Shown here in pieces: positions 18,492 through 26,258 of a stretch of 51,063 nucleotides of DNA. This DNA is from Clostridiales bacterium (GTDB lineage Bacteria; Bacillota; Clostridia; Saccharofermentanales; Saccharofermentanaceae): the NCBI GenBank assembly GCA_017515465.1, contig JAFWFV010000009.1, positions 1 to 51,063 of the forward strand, read 5' to 3'. The translations under genes and the position numbers were made by a program. How positions within the stretch are numbered: the first letter of the stretch is position 1; every line of letters starts with the position of its first letter. Below the pieces are notes generated by a model that was not told the origin of the DNA, made no database searches, and saw only the letters and a list, made by a program, of their open reading frames with translations.

Positions 18492-19235
18492 ATGAGATCG
18501 TCTAAACATAGTATAAACATTTTAATGACAACCATAGTATTAACATTGATATGGATTGTGTTTATCAGCTATAGATTTGCGATACCGGAGATAAAAAAAG
18601 CACTCTCACTTCCGATTGTGGAAGTGAAGTTTAGTGAGCCCGTATTTGGGATCTCTGGTATTGTTGAAAACAACAACAGGATAATCGATAATAATCAGTT
18701 AAAATGGGAAAGAATCGACGGTGGAACAATCAGAGTCATTGATTCGGAAAAGTGTGAATTGCCAAATTACATTACCTACGTTGATCTAGACCAAACATAT
18801 ATTTTTGATACTTCATCGGCTGGTAAGGATACGTTAAGCAAGAATGACCTATGTGAGCTATTTACTTTGTTTGCAAACAATAATCAGACTTCATTAGATT
18901 CAGGTTTTATTCTTGGAGAACTTCCTGATTCCTTGTTTTACGATGGCAGATTAGTTGTTCAATATAATTTTGATATAAGAGTAACAGGTAGATATCAGGG
19001 AAGTATACACATAACACATTATCCTATACGGGTTTCAGAAACCAATTACTATCAGGTTTGGAATATATTCGATCATTTGCCTTATATGACTATTATTCTT
19101 TGCCTTGCATCAGCAGTGTTTATCGCTGGACTTGGATTTGTTATTCTGAAAATGACGAAGAATACTATCAGGTCAGCGATTGTATTAAGTGTTTCAGAGC
19201 TATTACTTATGCTATTTGTCCTTATTATTGTGTAG
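18492..19235 (+). CDS. Membrane protein of unknown function, paired with the secreted protein
   Basis: A 247-residue protein whose ATG lies one base after the stop of the preceding gene, so translation is probably coupled. It has one N-terminal transmembrane helix (about 10-30) and an extracytoplasmic domain of about 165 residues without cysteine pairs or recognised motifs. Two C-terminal transmembrane helices follow (about 199-219 and 226-246). The DNA is AT-rich and uses AAT, ATA and TTA codons far more than neighbours, like the end of the gene before it. This supports joint transfer from another source. It could be an immunity, anchoring or sensing partner of the upstream C-terminal domain; none of these is shown by sequence alone. 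Confidence 0.7.
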   Translation: MRSSKHSINILMTTIVLTLIWIVFISYRFAIPEIKKALSLPIVEVKFSEPVFGISGIVENNNRIIDNNQLKWERIDGGTIRVIDSEKCELPNYITYVDLDQTYIFDTSSAGKDTLSKNDLCELFTLFANNNQTSLDSGFILGELPDSLFYDGRLVVQYNFDIRVTGRYQGSIHITHYPIRVSETNYYQVWNIFDHLPYMTIILCLASAVFIAGLGFVILKMTKNTIRSAIVLSVSELLLMLFVLIIV

Positions 19236-19468
19236 TGGATTCTGGTTCATTATGTTCAATAGTAATTCATTCGATCCAATTGAAGATAAGATACAATATC
19301 TTTCGCAAATTCGGAAAGGGGGCGACATAAAAATAGACAAGGCATAAAGCCATCGGAAAATGTTAATCGCTAAAGAAACTATTTACTGGAGGCAATATAC
19401 CATGTCGATAATGCTTGCCGTTGTAGTATATCTGAAATTAATGTGAATTGAATACGTAGCAGATTAGA
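19236..19468 (+). other. AT-rich stretch with two doubtful tiny frames
   Basis: A 31-codon frame (19252-19347, MFNSNSFDPIEDKIQY start) has no ribosome site. A 14-codon frame (19402-19446) has a GGAGG site 8 bases upstream. Both are too short to name and look like decayed accessory genes or a short peptide. No promoter was recognised. Confidence 0.25.
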
Positions 19469-19503
19469 GAACCCATGTAGGTTTAACCTGCATGGGTTCT
19501 TTT
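19469..19503 (+). terminator. Strong hairpin terminator closing the accessory island
   Basis: A 14-base arm starting GAACCCATG (19469-19482) pairs with 19486-19499 (ending CATGGGTTC) around a 3-base loop with one G-U pair, then TTTT. It is oriented for the plus strand and separates the accessory genes from the convergent aspartokinase. Confidence 0.8.
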
Positions 19504-19526
19504 GAATCACAGTTGTTTATTGCTTA

Positions 19527-20882
19527 TCAATACCTGAACAGTTCCTTGTAGAGGACCTTGACTGCATATGAGCAGTAGGATTCTGCAACGCCGAACATCA
19601 TGGAGATCTCGGATGCACCCTGGTTGACGATCCTCAGGTTGATGCCTGCATTACTGAGAGCGGATGCAGCTCTGGCCATGATACCTACGGAATTTGCCAT
19701 TGCTTCTCCGACGATCATGAGGATCGCCAGATCCCTCTCGACCTTGATGTCTGTTGCAGCAAGTTCCTTGAGGATCCTGTTGCAGATCACTTCCTGAACC
19801 TCGGGCGTGAAATACTTCTTACGGACGATGACAGTTACGGTATCGATACCGGAAGGGATGTGCTCAATGGATACGCCTTCCTCCATAAAGATCCTCATTA
19901 CATTAAAGAGGAAGCCGACCTGCTGGTTCATCAGGTATTTCTTGATGGTGATGGTGCAGAAACCCTTTTCGCCGGCGATACCTGTGATGAGGGAATCGTA
20001 GTGAGTACGCTTGGATACGATCCATGTTCCCTTTGCGGAGGGGTTATTGGTATTCTTGATATTTACGGGAATGCCTCTGACATAAACGGGGAAGAGTGCA
20101 TCCTCGTGTAGGACGGTAAATCCCGCATATGCCAGCTCGCGCATCTCGTCGTATGTTATCTCGTAAACGGGGAAGGGGTTCTTGACCAGGTTGGGGTTGA
20201 CGGCATATACACTGTCAACGTCAGTCCAGTTCTCATAAACCTCTGCCCTTAATGCTCCTGCGAGGATGGAACCTGTGATGTCGGATCCGCCTCTGGAGAA
20301 GGTGATGATCTGGCCGTTCTTGGAATAACCGTAGAAGCCGGGGAAGACGTAGATGGTATCCTCGTCCTTCCTGAGCTGAGCCAGGTTATCGTATGTCTCG
20401 TCAAGGATCACTGCCTTGCCTACATCGTTATGCTTGAGGAAGAGGCCGCAGTCCTTGGGATTGCAGTACTCTGCCTTGTGGCCTATGGAATTGAAATATC
20501 TTGCAACCAGCCTGGCACTGGAATCCTCGCCCATTGCCTTTACGGAGTCGAGATAGAGGACCGTGTCAACGATCTTGGATTCAACGACCTCTGTGACAGC
20601 TTTCTCGATGCTGGGGAGCACGTCGGTGATCTCCAGTTCCTCGGCGATCTCCCTGAACCTGTTTATAACAGCGTCGAAAGCGGGCTTGTAATCAGCTCCG
20701 GCGATCCTGGACTTTGCTACGTTAATGAGCAGGTCGGTAACCTTTATATCATCGCTTGTTCTCTTGCCGGGGGCAGAAACGACAACGACCTTACGGTCAG
20801 AGTCAGCTAATACTATGTCGCAAACCTTTTTGATCTGGAATGCATTGGCAAGAGATGATCCGCCGAATTTTGTAACCTTCAT
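19527..20882 (-). CDS. lysC: Aspartate kinase (monofunctional, with ACT domains)
   Basis: Phosphorylates aspartate in the first step of lysine, threonine, methionine and diaminopimelate synthesis. The 451-residue protein has the kinase motif KFGGSS at residues 5-10, a VVVVSAPGKRTSDD strand, and TFSRGGSDITGSILAGAL, which binds ATP and substrate. Two C-terminal ACT-type segments follow (one near GFCTITIKKYLMNQQVGFL, the other near LAILMIVGEAMANSVGIMARAASAL cut here into its elements). They normally bind lysine or threonine for feedback inhibition. The open frame extends to 20924, but the ATG at 20882 follows GAGGTG and gives the standard N-terminus. It stands alone on the minus strand, divergent from yqeG. 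A TGTGATAAT element (20925-20917, minus strand) is a likely extended -10. Confidence 0.93.
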   Translation of the reverse strand: MKVTKFGGSSLANAFQIKKVCDIVLADSDRKVVVVSAPGKRTSDDIKVTDLLINVAKSRIAGADYKPAFDAVINRFREIAEELEITDVLPSIEKAVTEVVESKIVDTVLYLDSVKAMGEDSSARLVARYFNSIGHKAEYCNPKDCGLFLKHNDVGKAVILDETYDNLAQLRKDEDTIYVFPGFYGYSKNGQIITFSRGGSDITGSILAGALRAEVYENWTDVDSVYAVNPNLVKNPFPVYEITYDEMRELAYAGFTVLHEDALFPVYVRGIPVNIKNTNNPSAKGTWIVSKRTHYDSLITGIAGEKGFCTITIKKYLMNQQVGFLFNVMRIFMEEGVSIEHIPSGIDTVTVIVRKKYFTPEVQEVICNRILKELAATDIKVERDLAILMIVGEAMANSVGIMARAASALSNAGINLRIVNQGASEISMMFGVAESYCSYAVKVLYKELFRY

Positions 20883-20999
20883 ATGACACCTCGAATTTAT
20901 TATTAAACCATTAGATATTATCACATTTTATATGAAATTTTACTTTTGATAAGATATATTATAGAATTTTCGATGTTTAGAGAACTGTGAGGATCAAAA

Positions 21000-21497
21000 A
21001 TGAACATATTCAGGGCGATGAAGCCGGATCTGGTCGTATCATCAGTTAAGAGCATTGACTTTCAGGCTCTTAAGGCCAGGGGCATATCTGTAGTGCTCCT
21101 GGATTTCGATAATACTCTGGGACCTGACCATGCTACGGAACCTACTGATTACAGCAGGGAGTGTGTATCCACTTTAGATGCACTCGGATTTGAGATGTGC
21201 CTTGTGTCCAATGCAAAGTCAGGCAGGTCGTCCAATATAGCAGCAATGCTGGGGATCCCGTGCATAACCTATGCCCATAAGCCCAATCCCTCAGGTGTTT
21301 ACAGGGCCCTGGACATGATGAAGGCAAAGCCTGAACAGGCATGCATGATAGGCGATCAGGTGTTTACGGACGTTATCGCAGGCAGGCTTTCCGGGTGCTA
21401 TACCATTTTGGTCGAGAGATATTCCAGGAAGGAGATCTGGTACGTAAAGGCCAAGAGACCTTTTGAGAGGATAGTCAGATTTTTTGCCCGTTTTTGA
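21000..21497 (+). CDS. YqeG family HAD-superfamily phosphatase
   Basis: A 165-residue HAD IIIA-type hydrolase. The nucleophile motif is LLDFDNTLG (Asp35, Asp37), motif II is the Ser/Asn pair in LVSNAK, and motif III/IV is GDQVFTDV (Asp119, Asp124). All catalytic acids are present. Members are common in Bacillota next to ribosome-related genes and resemble phosphatidylglycerophosphate phosphatases, but the substrate is not certain. GAGGATC lies 5 bases before the ATG. The gene heads a run of housekeeping genes; efp begins 71 bases downstream with its own strong ribosome site. Confidence 0.9.
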   Translation: MNIFRAMKPDLVVSSVKSIDFQALKARGISVVLLDFDNTLGPDHATEPTDYSRECVSTLDALGFEMCLVSNAKSGRSSNIAAMLGIPCITYAHKPNPSGVYRALDMMKAKPEQACMIGDQVFTDVIAGRLSGCYTILVERYSRKEIWYVKAKRPFERIVRFFARF

Positions 21498-21568
21498 AAA
21501 AACTTGCAGGAAATCAGGTTATAAAGTAAAATTACTTAGTTATTAATTAATTATAAAGGAGCGATTTT

Positions 21569-22126
21569 ATGATCAGCGCAGGTGATTTCAGGAACAATAT
21601 GTGCTTTGAGATGGACGGCCAGGTATATCAGGTCGTTGAATTCCAGCACGTAAAGCCCGGTAAGGGAGCAGCTTTCGTAAGAACAAAGTACAAGAACGTT
21701 AAGACAGGTTCAGTCGTTGAGCGCAGCTTCAACCCTAACGAGAAGTTTGAGCAGGCTCAGCTGGAGAGAAGAGATATGCAGTATCTCTACAATGACGGTG
21801 AACTCTACTACTTCATGGATCAGGAGACTTATGACCAGACTCCCATCTCATCAGACAAGATCGGTGACGGCATCAAGTTCCTTAAGGAAGAGATGATCTG
21901 CAAGATCCTCTCATACAAGGGTGAGATCTTCTCAGTTGAGCTTCCCATCACTGTTGAGCTTAAGATCGTTGAGTGTGAGCCCGGTGTTAAGGGTGATACA
22001 GCTACTAACGTTACAAAGTATGCAACACTCGAGACAGGCGCAACTGTTAAGGTTCCTCTCTTTATCAACCAGGATGAGGTTATCAGGGTTGATACAAGAA
22101 CAGGCGAGTATCTTGAAAGAGCTTAA
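21569..22126 (+). CDS. efp: Elongation factor P
   Basis: Relieves ribosome stalling at polyproline stretches by acting between the P and E sites. The 185-residue protein has the three beta-barrel domains and the standard length. Its tip loop KPGKGAAF carries Lys32, the residue that is post-translationally modified in many species; no modification enzyme is in this window. AAAGGAGCGA precedes the ATG. Proteins in this window with long Thr-Pro and Pro-rich linkers (the 13382 and 15265 genes) are plausible clients. The order efp - asp23 - nusB is a common Clostridia arrangement. Confidence 0.97.
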   Translation: MISAGDFRNNMCFEMDGQVYQVVEFQHVKPGKGAAFVRTKYKNVKTGSVVERSFNPNEKFEQAQLERRDMQYLYNDGELYYFMDQETYDQTPISSDKIGDGIKFLKEEMICKILSYKGEIFSVELPITVELKIVECEPGVKGDTATNVTKYATLETGATVKVPLFINQDEVIRVDTRTGEYLERA

Positions 22127-22160
22127 TATTTAACGTCTTTGACGTAATCAAGGAGCACCA

Positions 22161-22664
22161 ATGAATACCAATCCCGGAGCTGAATCAATCAAGGGCGATC
22201 GCTCCATGACGCAGGGTTTTGTGGCACAGTATGCTGCCGAAGCCGCTTTGCAGATAGACGGAGTTGTTTCATTGGTGCCTTCTTTTGCCGTAGCTTTGAA
22301 GGAAAAAGCAGGTGTCATCCATGAGGGCAAGGGCGTCAGGGTAATATTCGGGGAAAATGACGGCAACTCGGTATCAGTTACTGTATATCCCGTCATCCAG
22401 TTCGGAAAGATCATACCCGAGGTCGCATGGAGCATTCAGGAAAAGATCAAAGCGGACGTAGAGAAATTTACAGGCCTTAAGGTCGAGGCAGTTGATGTCT
22501 ATGTATGCGGCGTCGTTGAGCCTCAGTCTGACAGGAAGTCATCTTCCAATGCCGGTAAATCTGATTCTGATGACATCAGCAGATTCTACGTAAGTCCTGC
22601 AAAAGAATCTAATCAGAATGACAGTAATGATGACAATTCAGGTGCCTGGTTCAAGTTTAAGTAA
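22161..22664 (+). CDS. Asp23/Gls24 family envelope stress protein
   Basis: A 167-residue protein with the compact Asp23 domain: VAQYAAEAALQIDGVVSLVPS at the start, then a GVRVIFGEN strand, VTVYPVIQFGKIIPEVAWSIQEKI and VEAVDVYVCGVV (quoted in parts). These soluble proteins form assemblies at the membrane in envelope stress and bind the anchor AmaP. Such an AmaP-like protein is the next gene, 18 bases on. The last 50 residues are Ser/Asn/Asp-rich and probably disordered. AAGGAGCACC precedes the ATG. Confidence 0.92.
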   Translation: MNTNPGAESIKGDRSMTQGFVAQYAAEAALQIDGVVSLVPSFAVALKEKAGVIHEGKGVRVIFGENDGNSVSVTVYPVIQFGKIIPEVAWSIQEKIKADVEKFTGLKVEAVDVYVCGVVEPQSDRKSSSNAGKSDSDDISRFYVSPAKESNQNDSNDDNSGAWFKFK

Positions 22665-22682
22665 AGTGGAAGGGGACGAGCT

Positions 22683-23237
22683 GTGAATTCATTTATCAGA
22701 GTATTAACATTTATCTATTCGGTCTTTATCGCACTTCTGTCGGTAATACTTCTTTATGCATTGGTAGATGACGGCATCTTCTCAGACCTTCTGTCTCCCT
22801 TGTCCTCTATCGCCAACGGACCGGTCAGCAAGTATGTTTATGCTGCTGTATTGATCCTGTTCCTGGTTACAGCAGTTATCGTCATTACAAACACGATCAC
22901 ATATGGCAGACTGAACCGTACCAGGCTCCGTAAGACTGAGATCGGCAACGTTGACATCGGATCCGATGCCATCGAGAGCATCGCACTTAACTCAGCCAAG
23001 TCCGCACAGGTCGGAATCAAGAGCGCCAGATGTCATGTATCACCCGGCAAGGACGGTGCCATCAGGCTCGATCTGTCATGTGTACTCTATTCCAATGTTG
23101 AGATCCCTTCATCCATGGCAAAGGTCCAGGAGAAGATAAAGAAGGATATTGAGAGGTTTACAGGTATCGTCGTTGAGAACGTATCGGTCCGTGTAGCCAG
23201 AGTTGAAGAAGCTGTTGCAAAGGTTGAAGGCAGGTAA
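22683..23237 (+). CDS. amaP: AmaP-like membrane anchor of Asp23 proteins
   Basis: A 184-residue protein with two transmembrane helices (about 5-28 and 56-78) followed by a cytoplasmic Asp23-like domain (IALNSAKSAQVGIKSARC, CVLYSNVEIPSSMAKVQEKI). This is the AmaP arrangement, in which the hairpin tethers Asp23 to the membrane. The start is a GTG with GGAAGGGGA upstream. The Asp23 gene precedes it and a DUF2273-type gene begins 2 bases after its stop. These three usually travel together, which supports the call. Confidence 0.88.
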   Translation: MNSFIRVLTFIYSVFIALLSVILLYALVDDGIFSDLLSPLSSIANGPVSKYVYAAVLILFLVTAVIVITNTITYGRLNRTRLRKTEIGNVDIGSDAIESIALNSAKSAQVGIKSARCHVSPGKDGAIRLDLSCVLYSNVEIPSSMAKVQEKIKKDIERFTGIVVENVSVRVARVEEAVAKVEGR

Positions 23238-23239
23238 TC

Positions 23240-23476
23240 ATGGAGAGACTCTTATCCAAGATCCTGGAAAAGCTCAGTAACACAAAGGCAGGGTGGATCT
23301 TTGCATTCATCTTCTTTGTCATTGCGATACTGCTGTGCATCTTCGGTTTCTTCAAGACACTTTTCATAATAATATTTACGATGGTAGGATTTTTTGTCGG
23401 TGCATTCCTGTTCTCAGATTCAGGAAGGTTTAAGAGATTCCTTGACAGGATCCTTCCTCCCGGGAGGTTCAGATGA
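23240..23476 (+). CDS. Small DUF2273-type membrane protein
   Basis: A 78-residue protein with two hydrophobic segments (about 18-37 and 39-59) and a basic C-terminus (GRFKRFLDRILPPGRFR). Size, topology and position between amaP and nusB match the DUF2273 proteins that accompany Asp23/AmaP clusters. The biochemical role is unknown. It overlaps nusB by 4 bases (ATGA). Confidence 0.85.
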   Translation: MERLLSKILEKLSNTKAGWIFAFIFFVIAILLCIFGFFKTLFIIIFTMVGFFVGAFLFSDSGRFKRFLDRILPPGRFR

Positions 23477-23898
23477 ATCAGGATAAGAATACAGGACGTA
23501 TAAAGACGAGAGAGACAGCTCTCTTATTCATCTATCAGTCACGTGTCAGGAACGATGACTATATGGACAGTCTCAGAGTATTCAGAGAGAACAGCGAGTA
23601 TAACGCCATCATCGATGAGGACAAGGACTATTTCTTTGAGATAACAAAGGGCGTTCTGGAGGATCAGTCAGAACTGGACAATATGTATGCTCCTTTCCTT
23701 AAGAACTGGAGGATCGATCGTCTGCCCGTTCTCGACAGGATCATCATGGAGATCGCCATCTACGAGATCAACAACATGGAGGATATCCATGTGTCTGTAT
23801 CCATCAACGAGGCTGTTAAGCTGGCAAAGAAATACGGAACCGATAATTCATCTTCATACATCAACGGCGTACTGAGCAGCTACGAGAAGAGCCTCTGA
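23473..23898 (+). CDS. nusB: Transcription antitermination factor NusB
   Basis: Binds boxA RNA with NusE (S10) during rRNA transcription antitermination. The 141-residue all-helical protein shows the N-terminal TRETALLFIYQ-type helix and the C-terminal signature DRIIMEIAIYEI, VSINEAVKLAKKYGTDNSSSYINGVL, which is highly conserved in NusB. The first residues are an 8-10-residue polar extension. It is translationally coupled to the DUF2273 gene by an ATGA overlap, and xseA begins 3 bases after its stop. The ribosome site GGGAGG is inside the preceding gene. Confidence 0.95.
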   Translation: MNQDKNTGRIKTRETALLFIYQSRVRNDDYMDSLRVFRENSEYNAIIDEDKDYFFEITKGVLEDQSELDNMYAPFLKNWRIDRLPVLDRIIMEIAIYEINNMEDIHVSVSINEAVKLAKKYGTDNSSSYINGVLSSYEKSL

Positions 23899-23901
23899 TC
23901 C

Positions 23902-25128
23902 ATGTATAGATTCGAATCTGTATCTGCGCTCAATAATTTTGTCAGGGATATCATTTCCAATAACGATCATCTGAACAGCATCGAATTGACGGGAGAGATC
24001 TCTGAGTTCAAGACCGCTTCAAGCGGTCACTGCTATTTCAGGCTCAAGGATCAGCACAGCAGCGTTTCCTGCGTCATCTTCAAAGGGTCCTTTCAGTCTG
24101 TTGATTTCGAGCCGAAGACCGGCGACAAGGTAGTTATCAAGGGAAGCGCTGAGCTCTATCCTCCAACGGGATCATTCCAGGTCAAGGCTTATTCCATCGT
24201 CAAGGAAGGTGCAGGCGACCTGCACGAGAGATATCTTAAGCTCTTTGAAAAACTCAAAAAGGAAGGTCTATTTGATGAGGATCACAAGAAAAAGATCCCC
24301 GTCCTTCCGATCAAGATAGGCGTCGTAACGTCTCCTACGGGAGCTGTTATCCACGATATTACAGATACTTTGAGGAGGAGAAATCCCAATTTCCATCTGG
24401 TATTATATCCTGCATCAGTACAGGGTGATTCATGTCCTTCATCTGTGATCGAAGGCCTGAAGTGCATGCAGGAAGTGATAAAGCCCGATGTGGTCATTGT
24501 GGCCAGGGGAGGCGGATCCTATGAGGATCTCTTCGGCTTTAATGATGAAGGGATAGCCAGATATATCTATGGCATGACGATCCCGGTAATCTCCGCAGTT
24601 GGCCATGAGGTGGATTACACCATCTGCGACTACGTATCTGACTTGAGAGCTCCCACACCTACGGCTGCAGCAGAACTGGTGCTGTCCAGGTATTCTGATC
24701 TAGAGGATTATGTATCCAATTCGATGCTGTCTCTGGACATCGCGATGAACAAGTATCTCGACATCAGACAGCAGACCGTTAACGGATTTGCGAACCACAA
24801 AGCACTCGTAAGTCCTCTCTATTATGCACAGAACCAGGTCCAGGTGGTAAAGAACCTGGAATATAAACTGAATACACTTATAAACCAGAGGATCGACAGC
24901 CTGACGGGAAATGTAAAGGCCATATCCGATAGACTGGAATCTCTGGACCCCAATAACGTCCTCAGCAGAGGATATTCATTTATCAGCGACGAAAACGGCC
25001 GTGCGGTGGAATCAGTTGCAAAATTGCACCAGGGGGATAACATTAAGATAATGTTTTCCGACGGATATGCGGATTCTACCGTAAACAGCATTAATATTGA
25101 TGAGACAGGGAGGACAGCAAATGAGTAA
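23902..25128 (+). CDS. xseA: Exodeoxyribonuclease VII large subunit
   Basis: Catalytic subunit of the single-strand exonuclease VII. The 408-residue protein has an N-terminal OB-fold (LTGEISEFKTASSGHCYFRL) and the catalytic domain with GVVTSPTGAVIHD, VVIVARGGGSYEDL and AVGHEVDYTICDYVSDLRA, APTPTAAAELV. A coiled-coil region and a C-terminal NVLSRGYSF segment follow. It is the usual length for Gram-positive XseA. Its 3' end overlaps xseB by 8 bases, which fits stoichiometric expression. Confidence 0.97.
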   Translation: MYRFESVSALNNFVRDIISNNDHLNSIELTGEISEFKTASSGHCYFRLKDQHSSVSCVIFKGSFQSVDFEPKTGDKVVIKGSAELYPPTGSFQVKAYSIVKEGAGDLHERYLKLFEKLKKEGLFDEDHKKKIPVLPIKIGVVTSPTGAVIHDITDTLRRRNPNFHLVLYPASVQGDSCPSSVIEGLKCMQEVIKPDVVIVARGGGSYEDLFGFNDEGIARYIYGMTIPVISAVGHEVDYTICDYVSDLRAPTPTAAAELVLSRYSDLEDYVSNSMLSLDIAMNKYLDIRQQTVNGFANHKALVSPLYYAQNQVQVVKNLEYKLNTLINQRIDSLTGNVKAISDRLESLDPNNVLSRGYSFISDENGRAVESVAKLHQGDNIKIMFSDGYADSTVNSINIDETGRTANE

Positions 25129-25354
25129 AGAGATCAAGCTTGACGACGATCTGACCTTTGAAAAGGCCATAGATCAGCTTAACGAACTGGTAAAGAAGCT
25201 CAATGAGGGAAAGGCATCACTGGATGATTCCCTGTATTACTATCAGTACGGCACGGCTCTGGTAGATTTCTGCAACAAGAAGCTCACGGAGGTCCGTCAG
25301 CAGATAGAGATCGTAAACACAGCCTCAGGCAATACTGAGAACCTTGATATCTGA
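25121..25354 (+). CDS. xseB: Exodeoxyribonuclease VII small subunit
   Basis: The 77-residue partner of XseA, needed for a stable exonuclease VII complex. It has the helical hairpin typical of XseB: LTFEKAIDQLNELVKKL, then GKASLDDSLYYYQYG. The reading frame is open from 25097, but GGGAGGA lies before the ATG at 25121, which gives normal length. It overlaps the end of xseA by 8 bases. Confidence 0.94.
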   Translation: MSKEIKLDDDLTFEKAIDQLNELVKKLNEGKASLDDSLYYYQYGTALVDFCNKKLTEVRQQIEIVNTASGNTENLDI

Positions 25355-25366
25355 TGGTAAACTGAC

Positions 25367-26257
25367 ATGGATTATGATTTGACGATTGAAAATGACCTTA
25401 TAGAAGTATTTCCTGCAGACAGTGGGGATATAACTGTCGATGCCGCCAGATACAGCCTCCTGGCAGGCGGCAAGAGATTAAGACCCAAGATGATGTACAT
25501 GACGTATCAGATGCTGACCGGTGAGGACGATGTCAGCTGTGACGTCAGGTATTTTGCAACCACACTGGAGATGATCCACACATATTCACTGATCCATGAC
25601 GATCTTCCCTGCATGGACAATGACGATCTCAGGAGGGGCAAGCCCACATGCCACAAGAAATACGGCGAAGGCGTTGCGACTCTCGCAGGTGACCTGCTCC
25701 TCAACACAGCCATGGAGAGACTCTTCAGGATAATACTTGATAAGCCTGAATATGCCTATGCATGTTACAAGATGGCTTCACTTGCAGGCGGCAGCGGAAT
25801 GATCGGCGGACAGAGCATCGATATCTCATCCGAGGGCAAGAAGATCAGTCTCGAGAAGCTCTATGAACTCCAGAGGAAAAAGACGGGAGCGCTCATAGAG
25901 ACAGCCATTGTTACACCTTACTATCTAATTAATAAGGTAGATATGAACGACCCTGCATCCGATACCGTTCTCGATAAGCTCATCAGGTTCGCAGGACATC
26001 TGGGTTTGGCATTTCAGATCAGAGATGATATATTGGACGTTGACTCTGATCCCGCAACGCTCGGCAAGAGCACAGGCAAGGATGAACGTGACAACAAGTC
26101 AACCTTCGTAACTCTCCTGGGTTACGATGAGGCCAAGGTCAAGCTCGATAACGAGATAGAAATGGCTAATCAGATACTGGATGAACTTGCAGCGTCAGGC
26201 TTTAAGGTTGACAGCTACAGGGAAATGACAGAATACTTAAGGAAAAGGAAGAACTGA
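25367..26257 (+). CDS. ispA: Polyprenyl (farnesyl) diphosphate synthase
   Basis: Condenses isopentenyl diphosphate with allylic diphosphates, normally giving C15 farnesyl diphosphate. The 296-residue protein has the first aspartate-rich motif HDDLPCMDNDDLRRG (near residues 78-92), GKRLRPKMMYM, and the second motif QIRDDILDVDSD (near 217-228). The DDxxxxD spacing of the first motif is the bacterial type seen in IspA. Chain length cannot be settled by reading. The ribosome site before the ATG is weak. It lies between xseB and dxs, so isoprenoid supply genes are adjacent. Confidence 0.94.
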   Translation: MDYDLTIENDLIEVFPADSGDITVDAARYSLLAGGKRLRPKMMYMTYQMLTGEDDVSCDVRYFATTLEMIHTYSLIHDDLPCMDNDDLRRGKPTCHKKYGEGVATLAGDLLLNTAMERLFRIILDKPEYAYACYKMASLAGGSGMIGGQSIDISSEGKKISLEKLYELQRKKTGALIETAIVTPYYLINKVDMNDPASDTVLDKLIRFAGHLGLAFQIRDDILDVDSDPATLGKSTGKDERDNKSTFVTLLGYDEAKVKLDNEIEMANQILDELAASGFKVDSYREMTEYLRKRKN

Positions 26258-26258
26258 T

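Noticed and set aside
19058..19330. 90-codon plus-strand frame overlapping the membrane-protein gene
   Set aside because: It is an alternative frame of the 18492 gene, whose transmembrane pattern and coupled start are better supported; no ribosome site.
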